A DNA stretch of 64,000 bases from positions 1 to 64,000 of the forward strand of contig JAEUHX010000054.1 of assembly GCA_016792805.1 (NCBI GenBank), in the 5' to 3' direction. Positions 1 to 6,487 of the stretch are shown here, one piece after another. The stretch is from Planctomycetota bacterium. Lineage in GTDB: Bacteria; Planctomycetota; UBA1135; JACQFD01. The notes beneath the pieces were generated by a model. That model did not search any database. It was given only the letters and a program-made list of their open reading frames with translations, and was not told where the DNA came from. Position 1 is the first letter of the stretch. The number at the start of each line of letters is the position of its first letter. A program made the position numbers and the translations under genes.

Positions 1-2130
1 GTGACGAGCTCGACGGCGGGGAGCTACCCCGGGCTCGACCGGTACAACAGAATTGTGAATTGCTACTGGCAGAAGGACCTCGGCACGCCGCGGAAATTCT
101 ACGACGTGGCCGTCACCTGGGATAAGAACAGTAACATCACGCTGATCGACGACGCGGTGCACACGGGATTCGACGTGCAGTACACCAACGACTCGATCAA
201 CCGCCTCACGAAGGCGAGCGAGGGGACCTGGAGCGGCTCGGCGATCACGAGCAAGACCCGCGAGCAGGAGTGGACCAAGCTCTCGCACACGGGGAACTGG
301 GACCGCGAGAAGCTCGATCTGAACGGTGATGGAGATTACACCGACACCGACGAGCACGACGACACGCGCGCCCACAACCCCGTGAACGAGATGACCCAGC
401 GATCGTGGGGCGGAAATAACTATAACGCGACGTACGACAAGAATGGGAATCTGACCGACGACGGGAAGGACTACAAATACGAGTGGGACGCCTTCAACCG
501 GCTCGTGCGCGTCAAGAATCGCTCCACCAACGCGCTGGTCGAGGAGTATCGTTACAATGGGCTCGGCTTCCGCATCGGCTGGCACGCCGACTCTGACTCC
601 GACGGAGATGTGGACTCCAGCGATAAGTGGTATTACCCGGCCTATGACGAGGCCTGGCGCATGGTCGCTGTCTTCCGCGAGAGCGACACGACACCGAAGG
701 AAGAATTCGTGCCGCACCTCGCCGGCTCCGATGGATTTGGAAGGAGTTCTCAGCTCGACGGGATAATTTTGCGCTATAAAGATGCCAACACCGCGTGGAC
801 CTCTGCGAGCGATGGCTCGTTGGAGGACAAGAAGTACTATTGTCAGAGTTGGCGGGGCGACGTCGCTTCGCTTGTTTCTTCCGCAGGTGCGATGTGTGAG
901 TGGACTTCCTACTCAACGTATGGAAGTCGCTTTGGCATGCCATTTGGTGACGCTGACTCCGATGGCGACTGTGACTCGGCCGATTCGACTCAGATCTACA
1001 ATTGGAGTGGAGGTGGCTATGACGTTCGTGGCGACATAGATCTCGATGGGGATGTCGATGCCGATGACGTTGGCGCCGCTCAGGGGCAACAGGGGCTTTC
1101 GCTCGGCTGGTCGGCTGCCACTACCTACGGCAATAGGCGCGGGTATGCCGGCTACGATCACGATGCTGCGATTCGCGGGCTAGTAAGTGTGCGCGCTCGA
1201 GCGTACTCGGCGTCCATCGGGCGATGGATGCAGCGGGATAAGCTGGAGTACGCTGATGGCTCCAATGTATATCAATTCAACTCTAGCAGCCCGGTGACGC
1301 TCATCGACGCCCTTGGCTACTTCGGAAGGAGCCTGGGCGGTGGGCCGGAGGCAGATCCGGACATAGCGGTAACGACGGACGACGATATCAATTCGCCCCT
1401 GAAGCATGTCGTTGGGTCGGGTTACTTTGGGTACGACCCGTTCTTCGATTGGATTCCGTGGGAAACACCGCCCCTGTGGTTCCGAGCGCAATTTTGGGCT
1501 GGACACCCGGGTATCTTGTGGTACCGGACTCACAGTTGGTTAGGACAGTATAGTAGTACCGTCCATTACTGGGCTGATTGGGGCGAGATCGGCGGAGACT
1601 TCCTTGTTGTTGCAGGTGGGATAGCTACATACTTCGGAGGAGGCTATTTCGGTATTCCAGCTGCCGGGGTGGGCATGGGGATTTCCACATTTTCATGCGG
1701 AGTAAACGCTTTTTTCTATGTGGTCGATGGAGAGTGGTTCGACGCAGCGCTCTCGGGCGGCTCCTTGCTGGTTCCCGGCAGCCTCAAGACGCTCAAAGGC
1801 GGAGCAGATGGACTTAATGACCTATTGGGAAGTCATGTATATGGCTTCATCCCAAGAAGCGACTGGTGGAGGAAGGCCGAGCATGTTTTTTCCAATCATC
1901 ATTGGTGGCCTCCGGAGCTGATCGATTTGCACGGTGGCGAGTTCAATTTAATGAGCGCGCTCGACAAGAGACTCGAGAATGCAGTGGCTGCTGGAGAGCT
2001 AGTGCCTAATAGTGAGGGCGTAGTCGAAGGATGGATCAAGATGGATGGTGTAGAAATATTTTTACAAGGAAAGGTAATGGATGGCGGAGTCAGGTTCGCA
2101 AACGCGTATCCACGCAAACCAATAAAATGA
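1..2130 (+). CDS. RHS repeat-associated core protein with variable C-terminal tail (5' partial)
   Basis: The reading frame is open from the first base, so the N-terminus probably lies outside the window. Residues up to about 385 contain YD/RHS-type repeats (YDKNGNLTDDG, YEWDAFNRLVRV). The RHS core signature follows at about 387-440 (GLVSVRARAYSASIGRWMQRD, then an N-Y-F-P-IDALGY pattern). In this family the core encloses the tail, which is often a toxin. The tail here (about 441-709) has a glycine-rich hydrophobic stretch at about 531-575 and ends in a domain with NHHWWPPEL near 630 and GVRFANAYPRK at the end; I cannot assign the tail to a known toxin family. Unusually, dockerin-like calcium loops are inserted at about 106-115, 197-207, 317-327 and 345-360 (DADSDGDCDSADS, GDIDLDGDVDADD). 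Likely secreted or surface-exposed. The stop codon overlaps the next gene. Confidence 0.85.
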   Translation: MTSSTAGSYPGLDRYNRIVNCYWQKDLGTPRKFYDVAVTWDKNSNITLIDDAVHTGFDVQYTNDSINRLTKASEGTWSGSAITSKTREQEWTKLSHTGNWDREKLDLNGDGDYTDTDEHDDTRAHNPVNEMTQRSWGGNNYNATYDKNGNLTDDGKDYKYEWDAFNRLVRVKNRSTNALVEEYRYNGLGFRIGWHADSDSDGDVDSSDKWYYPAYDEAWRMVAVFRESDTTPKEEFVPHLAGSDGFGRSSQLDGIILRYKDANTAWTSASDGSLEDKKYYCQSWRGDVASLVSSAGAMCEWTSYSTYGSRFGMPFGDADSDGDCDSADSTQIYNWSGGGYDVRGDIDLDGDVDADDVGAAQGQQGLSLGWSAATTYGNRRGYAGYDHDAAIRGLVSVRARAYSASIGRWMQRDKLEYADGSNVYQFNSSSPVTLIDALGYFGRSLGGGPEADPDIAVTTDDDINSPLKHVVGSGYFGYDPFFDWIPWETPPLWFRAQFWAGHPGILWYRTHSWLGQYSSTVHYWADWGEIGGDFLVVAGGIATYFGGGYFGIPAAGVGMGISTFSCGVNAFFYVVDGEWFDAALSGGSLLVPGSLKTLKGGADGLNDLLGSHVYGFIPRSDWWRKAEHVFSNHHWWPPELIDLHGGEFNLMSALDKRLENAVAAGELVPNSEGVVEGWIKMDGVEIFLQGKVMDGGVRFANAYPRKPIK

Positions 2131-2546
2131 TGAAACTGCCCGATCCGGAACTTTCGAAATTCGAGAAGGCTGCTTTAGCCATGGCGCTTGCTGGCGAGCA
2201 TCCTACGTTATTAGCGTTGAGACGCCAGCTTCCCTACTGTCGTGTTGCGGAGAGAGAGATGACTGGATGCGGGTTCATAACAACCATCGAGGTTGACAGG
2301 TTGCTTGTTGAGCCCGCACTTGAGGAGTATTTTCTGATTACAGATGTGTTCGTAAATACGGCCGCTGTAAGAGACGGAATTGGCCTACTGCTGGTCATCG
2401 ATGACGGATACATTGCCCATTTGGAAGGCTTCACGTTCGGCGGGGAGTGGCCCGAGGCAATTGAACCCTGTGAGTTCAAATACATGAACTTGAATCCGGA
2501 TGGATCGAGAAACTGGTTGAATAAGCCACCGAAGTGGCCTTCGTAG
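2127..2546 (+). CDS. Small protein, probable immunity protein to the upstream RHS tail
   Basis: 139 aa. The start is the ATG at 2127, overlapping the RHS stop codon (ATGA); a second in-frame ATG follows at 2130. The overlap implies translational coupling. The protein is acidic with no signal peptide or membrane segment, so it should stay in the cytoplasm. A region around residues 27-50 has the pattern L..LR.QL, then RE.TGCGF.T, followed by beta-rich sequence containing a G-E-W-P-E motif. I have seen similar layouts in small proteins next to polymorphic toxins, but I cannot name the family from sequence alone. The immunity role is inferred from position (immediately downstream, coupled, small). 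Confidence 0.65.
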   Translation: MMKLPDPELSKFEKAALAMALAGEHPTLLALRRQLPYCRVAEREMTGCGFITTIEVDRLLVEPALEEYFLITDVFVNTAAVRDGIGLLLVIDDGYIAHLEGFTFGGEWPEAIEPCEFKYMNLNPDGSRNWLNKPPKWPS

Positions 2547-3227
2547 TAGCGGCTTCATGGCGATTCGTTACCACCTGGAATGTGCGCGTTGCGCCATCCC
2601 CGCATTTTTCGTGTGCGTGAATCGATGAGACTCCGCAGCCGTGCTGCCGAGCGCTCGTTGCCTTCTGCTCACGCGCCCCACGCCCGCCCTCGCCGACGGA
2701 AGCCGGTCAGTTCCGCAGCGCCGTCAGCTTCTGGCCCATGAGATTGCGTTCGTGCCCGCACACGCCCGCTTGCGGCCCGCCCGAAGGCCTTCGCAGGATC
2801 TCAGCCGGCGCGGGAGACGGCTGCGTGACGCGTGCTGGCTTGGCGACATGCCGGCGGCAGCCGTCTGACGGACGGGTTCTGCGCCCGCAGGTTGCGCCAC
2901 GTTCGCGCATGGGCGGCGCGGGCGGTGTGCGGCGCGGTAAGAGGCCGGTCCTCGGCCGGAGTCGTTCACGCGGCGTTCAGAGGAGATCGCGAGGTCGTCG
3001 GGTTAACAGATTCTGTTAACCGGAGTTTGCACCTTTTTGGCGGGTTTGCACCCGGGGCGCCGAACGCACAATTGTGGGTGCGGGATGGATGGCGTAAGTA
3101 CCGACTCTAAATAGGCTTACGTCGATGAAGCGCGCAGTCGCTGACTCCCCGGAGACTCGCCGTTGGCTCCCCAACTCGGACTCGAACTTTGCACAAACCG
3201 GTGAACAGCTGGCTGCTCAACTATCCA
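2547..3227. other. Gene-free interval between the RHS locus and the Fur-family gene
   Basis: No convincing coding sequence: the short frames here have arginine- and proline-rich compositions typical of GC-rich noncoding DNA. It contains a 21-bp palindrome at 3001-3021, a perfect 10-bp palindrome CACAATTGTG near 3067, and a repeated GTTTGCACC word around 3025-3052. It may be the downstream debris of an RHS locus, but I see no recognisable toxin or transposase fragment. Confidence 0.5.
3001..3021. promoter_or_regulatory. 21-bp palindrome, operator-like
   Basis: GGTTAACAG-ATT-CTGTTAACC: perfect 9-bp arms around 3 bases. The symmetry and AT-rich core look more like a dimeric repressor site than a terminator, since no T-run follows on either strand. 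No gene starts directly next to it, so the target is unknown. Confidence 0.4.
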
Positions 3228-3749
3228 CTAAGCGCAGTCGTCACACTTCCCGCGGATTTGCACTTCGATGGCGGCAGGCGGCTTGCGACGCTTCGAGCGG
3301 CCGTCGCTGGACGGGGTGCTCTGTAAGGATCGCGGGGCGCGCCGGCCGGCGCGGATGGCGACCTGCACGTCGGGCAAGCAGGCCACCTCGCCGCAATCAC
3401 TACAGATAAAGTGGGGATGGGCGCTTGTGTGGGAAGAGCTCGAGGCAGAACCCTCGGCGCGTTCGGAATGGGACGCGCTCGCGCGCAGCTCAAATCGCCA
3501 CACATGGTCGCCGAGGTCGGTGCGCGTCAGGATCCCGGCCTCGGTGAGGTCCATGAGGTTGCGGTAGACGGTCGCGCGGTCGAGGCCGGTGGGGGCGAGG
3601 GCCTGCGCGATGTCGGCATGGCTCGAGGGCGAGCGCTGCGCGAGGAACTGGGAAAGAACCGCGATGCGCGGCCCTGTCGCACGCAGCCCTGCGGTGCGAA
3701 GGCGGGTGCGGACGTCGCTCAGCGTCGGAGCCGGGCTCTGCGGATTCAT
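3228..3749 (-). CDS. Fur-family metal-responsive transcriptional regulator
   Basis: 173 aa starting at the ATG at 3749. The N-terminal winged helix carries the family pattern around residues 10-75 (LRTAGLRATGPRIAVL, LDRATVYRNLMDLTEAGIL). The dimerisation domain has FICSDCGEVACLP and a second CDDC motif at the extreme C-terminus, giving the paired CxxC structural zinc site common in Fur, Zur and PerR proteins. A low-complexity Ser/Ala/His insert separates the two domains, and a basic Arg/Lys stretch precedes the last CxxC. The family uses Fe, Zn, Mn or peroxide as signal; the sequence does not say which, so no symbol is given. It is divergent from the ECF sigma gene, with a palindrome between them that it may bind. 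Confidence 0.85.
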   Translation of the reverse strand: MNPQSPAPTLSDVRTRLRTAGLRATGPRIAVLSQFLAQRSPSSHADIAQALAPTGLDRATVYRNLMDLTEAGILTRTDLGDHVWRFELRASASHSERAEGSASSSSHTSAHPHFICSDCGEVACLPDVQVAIRAGRRAPRSLQSTPSSDGRSKRRKPPAAIEVQIRGKCDDCA

Positions 3750-3759
3750 GGGGGACGCG

Positions 3760-3765
3760 ACGATA
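3760..3765 (-). promoter_or_regulatory. Possible -10 element of the Fur-family gene
   Basis: On the minus strand TATCGT lies 10 nt before the ATG at 3749, with no Shine-Dalgarno between. The enclosing 11-mer (CGCGACGATAG read on the plus strand, 3756-3766) is identical to one upstream of dxr (56537-56547), which suggests a shared promoter core. Inference from sequence only. Confidence 0.35.
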
Positions 3766-3845
3766 GACCGAAGGCCCTTCGCTGGCAAAGGGCGCGAGGG
3801 AGGACTGCGAAGGCTCTTGACTCGTTCGGCGGCGCTCCGATCTAC

Positions 3846-3862
3846 TTGCAATCGTGTTGCAA
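3846..3862. promoter_or_regulatory. Palindromic site TTGCAA-N5-TTGCAA between fur-like and ECF sigma genes
   Basis: TTGCAATCGTGTTGCAA has two self-complementary TTGCAA half-sites separated by five bases, in the divergent intergenic region. Its size and symmetry fit a Fur-family operator. It would let the adjacent regulator control itself and the ECF sigma factor. The most upstream candidate start of the sigma gene lies inside it, which argues for a later start. Confidence 0.5.
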
Positions 3863-4558
3863 CTACATCCTCGATGCGAATACGACGCGGTTGCGTCAGC
3901 GGGACCGCCGATCCAAGAGGCACTCGAGGCGGCCGTGGCTCCGCACCTCGCCTACGCGCTCTCCGTCGCGCGGCGCATCCTTCAGCGGGAAGACCTGGCC
4001 AACGACGCCGTGCAGGATTCCTTCGTCTCGCTCTGGCGTTCCGGGGTGGTGCCGTCGGAGCCGCGCGGCTGGCTTGTTCGCGCGGTGACCTACCGAAGCC
4101 TCTGCGCGCTTCGCGCGGAGCATCGCCGCCACGCGCATGAGTGCAAAGGGGCCGCGCAGGGGAGCGAGCGCTGCCCGCTCGACGACCCACAGCAGGCGCT
4201 GCGGTGCCGCGAGCTCCGAGAGGCGCTCCACGACGGGCTCGCGGCGCTTCCGGCGGAGCAGCGGGAAGCCTTTTTGTTGCGTTTCGAGCGCGGGCTCGAG
4301 TACGAGGAGATCGCGTCGGTGCTATCGATCCCCGTCGGAACGGTGCGCTCGCGGCTGGCGCGCGCGCGCACGGCGCTGCGCGAAGCGCTGGAGTCCCATT
4401 TGCCGTGCGAACGGGCGGCGCACGAGCGAGTCGCCGACGATTACAACAATCCTTCGAGCAGGCGAACGGTGGCGTGCAGGAGCCGCCGGCCGTACGACCA
4501 TCGAGCCACGACGCCACGGGTGATTTCCCGCGAATCTTCAAGGTCGCGCAAGAATTGA
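3854..4558 (+). CDS. ECF-type RNA polymerase sigma factor
   Basis: Up to 234 aa. Region 2 is visible around residues 30-95 (RILQREDLANDAVQDSFVSLW, then WLVRAVTYRSLCALR) and region 4 around 140-185 (LPAEQREAFLLRF, EEIASVLSIPVGTVRSRLARA). The start is uncertain: the GTG at 3854 falls within the TTGCAA palindrome, and the GTG at 3935, preceded by a GAGG, would still keep region 2. The last ~40 residues are not sigma-like and run antisense through the 3' end of the cardiolipin synthase gene (118-bp overlap), so the tail may be a late-stop artefact. No anti-sigma gene is adjacent. Divergence from a Fur-family gene suggests metal- or stress-linked control. Confidence 0.8.
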   Translation: MLQLHPRCEYDAVASAGPPIQEALEAAVAPHLAYALSVARRILQREDLANDAVQDSFVSLWRSGVVPSEPRGWLVRAVTYRSLCALRAEHRRHAHECKGAAQGSERCPLDDPQQALRCRELREALHDGLAALPAEQREAFLLRFERGLEYEEIASVLSIPVGTVRSRLARARTALREALESHLPCERAAHERVADDYNNPSSRRTVACRSRRPYDHRATTPRVISRESSRSRKN

Positions 4559-5892
4559 GAGTGCACTTCGGCCGCCACCCCCGATCCATAGGCGGCAACG
4601 TTCAGCTCGAAATTCAATCGGAACGATCGCAGATCGAGGTTGGCCGAGCCGATCATGGCGCAACGGTGGTCGATCTCGAGCGTCTTCGCGTGAAGCATGC
4701 CCTTCCCGAATTCATACACCCGGATGCCCGCACGCAGCAGCTCCTCGTAATGGTAACGTCCGGCAGCGCGCACGAGGAAATGGTCGCTGCGCTCGGGCAG
4801 CAGGACGCGCACGTCGACGCCGCGCAGCGCCGCGGTCTGCATGGCGACCAACAGAGCGCGGTCGGGCACGAAGTAAGGCGTAGTGAGGTAGGCGTGGTGC
4901 TGCGCTCCCGTGACGGCCGCAAAGATGGCGTGGTGGATGCTCTCCCAATCGGAATCGGGGCCGCTCGCAATGACCTGCACCACCTCGGCGCCGGCCGGCT
5001 CGAGATCGGGAAACGCCTCCTCGACCGCGATCTCTCGATGAGTAGCAAAAACCCAATCTTCAACAAAAGTATCCTGTAAGGATGCCACGACCGGACCGCG
5101 GAGCTCGACGTGCGTATCGCGCCAGGGACCAAATCGCCGCTTGCGCAGCCCGCCGTACTCATCGCCGACATTCAGCCCGCCGGTGAATGCGCGGGCGCCG
5201 TCGACGACCAGGATCTTCCGGTGGTTGCGCAGATTCGCGTGGTAGAGCCCTCGTAACAAATTCACTGGAAGAAACCGCTCGACCTCTCCGCCCGCCTCCA
5301 TGATCGGCCGAAAGAAAGAACGCGGAGTCCAGAGCGAGCCCACGTCGTCGACGAGCAGCCGCACCGTTACGCCGCGCCGCGCAGCGGCCGCCAGGTGATC
5401 CCGATAGAGCGTCCCCGACTCGTCTTTCTTGAATTGATATACCTCGAAATGAATGGTGGAGGTCGCGCCGTCGATGGCCGCGATCATGCGCTCGGTGGCG
5501 ACATCGGGGTCGGCAAAGATTTGGATCGCATTGCCGCCCACGGCTGGGACGCCGGTGATGCGGGCCACGAGATGCACCACATCGTCGTCGGTTGGGTCGG
5601 GGCTCGAAACCGCCGCGATTCGCCGCCGCTCCCGCTCGTCGGCGAGCGCCTGCGCGAGGAGCCGTTTTGTGGAGCGGCGCCGACGGGTCGTACGGTGCAG
5701 CCGCACTTCGCCGAAAATCCAATAAAAGAGCATTCCCACATAGGGAATGAGTAGCAGCGCGAGGATCCACGAAAGCGTCGCCGCCGACTCCCGCCGCGCC
5801 ACGATCACGCGGGGAAGCAGGGCCACCGCCATGGCATACCCCCCGATCAGCAGCGCGAGCTCGATGGCCTGGATCGTGGTGAGCGCGATCAC
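4441..5892 (-). CDS. cls: Cardiolipin synthase (phospholipase D superfamily)
   Basis: 483 aa, the usual length for bacterial Cls. The chosen GTG at 5892 overlaps the stop of the upstream gene (GTGA) and places two N-terminal membrane helices at about 3-30 and 40-62, as in the family. Two HKD catalytic motifs are present: HRKILVVDG near residue 223, followed by GGLN, and HAKTLEID near 399, followed by GSANLD. The enzyme joins two phosphatidylglycerols (or PG with another phospholipid) to make cardiolipin at the cytoplasmic membrane. Longer upstream frames read through the preceding gene and are not needed. The 3' end overlaps the convergent ECF sigma gene. Confidence 0.9.
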   Translation of the reverse strand: MIALTTIQAIELALLIGGYAMAVALLPRVIVARRESAATLSWILALLLIPYVGMLFYWIFGEVRLHRTTRRRRSTKRLLAQALADERERRRIAAVSSPDPTDDDVVHLVARITGVPAVGGNAIQIFADPDVATERMIAAIDGATSTIHFEVYQFKKDESGTLYRDHLAAAARRGVTVRLLVDDVGSLWTPRSFFRPIMEAGGEVERFLPVNLLRGLYHANLRNHRKILVVDGARAFTGGLNVGDEYGGLRKRRFGPWRDTHVELRGPVVASLQDTFVEDWVFATHREIAVEEAFPDLEPAGAEVVQVIASGPDSDWESIHHAIFAAVTGAQHHAYLTTPYFVPDRALLVAMQTAALRGVDVRVLLPERSDHFLVRAAGRYHYEELLRAGIRVYEFGKGMLHAKTLEIDHRCAMIGSANLDLRSFRLNFELNVAAYGSGVAAEVHSQFLRDLEDSREITRGVVARWSYGRRLLHATVRLLEGLL

Positions 5893-6245
5893 GGCTGCGG
5901 CTCCGCTCCCGAGCGCGGCTGCGGCTTCTGCTTTCGCGATCGCGCGCGTTGGATTTTGTAAAGTCTTCGCGTGAAGACGGCGGCGGCGGGAGCGAGGAGG
6001 AAGAATGCCACTGCGAGAGCGCCGACGGCGACGAGCCACACGCGCCAGGCCCGCGGCGCGTTGTTCCATACAATTCCAAGGAACACCGTGGCAAGGCAAA
6101 GCATGCCGGCAATCAAGACCCACCCTTGTCCGAAGCCGACGCGCGCGTCTTGCTTCGACGGCGTGCGGAAGGCCGGCAAATCGCGCGAGCTCCGCGCCGG
6201 CGGCTTGGGCTCGGCGGGATTCGGGGGATGTGTGGATTCGGTCAT
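5889..6245 (-). CDS. Small two-helix membrane protein upstream of cls
   Basis: 118 aa from the ATG at 6245. A proline-rich N-terminus is followed by two hydrophobic helices at about 42-62 (WVLIAGMLCLATVFLGIV) and 71-95 (VWLVAVGALAVAFFLLAP), then a very basic tail. Family not recognised. Its stop overlaps the GTG start of cls, so the two are probably co-translated; a role near membrane lipid synthesis is only inferred from that. Confidence 0.6.
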   Translation of the reverse strand: MTESTHPPNPAEPKPPARSSRDLPAFRTPSKQDARVGFGQGWVLIAGMLCLATVFLGIVWNNAPRAWRVWLVAVGALAVAFFLLAPAAAVFTRRLYKIQRARSRKQKPQPRSGAEPQP

Positions 6246-6258
6246 GGGCCGAGATCGC

Positions 6259-6335
6259 TGGTAGGAGCGGAGGGACTCGAACCCCCGACCGGGCGTGTAT
6301 AAGACGCCTGCTCTAACCAGCTGAGCTACGCTCCC
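6259..6335 (-). tRNA. tRNA-Ile with UAU anticodon (reads AUA)
   Basis: 77 nt including an encoded CCA. Acceptor stem GGGAGCG/CGCTCCT, D stem GCTC/GAGC, anticodon stem GGCGT/ACGCC with 7-nt loop CTTATAC, 5-nt variable loop, T stem GGGGG/CCCTC with loop TTCGAGT. The cloverleaf is complete. Positions 34-36 read TAT, which pairs with AUA (isoleucine). Most bacteria decode AUA with a CAU anticodon modified to lysidine by TilS, so a UAU isoacceptor is unusual. Confidence 0.9.
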
Positions 6336-6487
6336 GGGGAAGGGGAATGGTAGCAGCCGCGAAAGGACTCCGGACGGCCTTCTGAGCGGTGGAACTCGGG
6401 GCGCGCGGGCGGCACCCACCGCAGCAACGGGGCGCTCGCCGACGCGCGAGCGCTCCTTCCGCGTCTTTCCTCCGCCTGGACTTCGCC

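Noticed and set aside
3750..4598. Long minus-strand frame extending the Fur-family gene to 456 aa
   Set aside because: The first ~280 residues are Arg/Ala/Pro-rich, antisense to the sigma gene, and lack any domain. The Fur domain starts naturally at the ATG at 3749.
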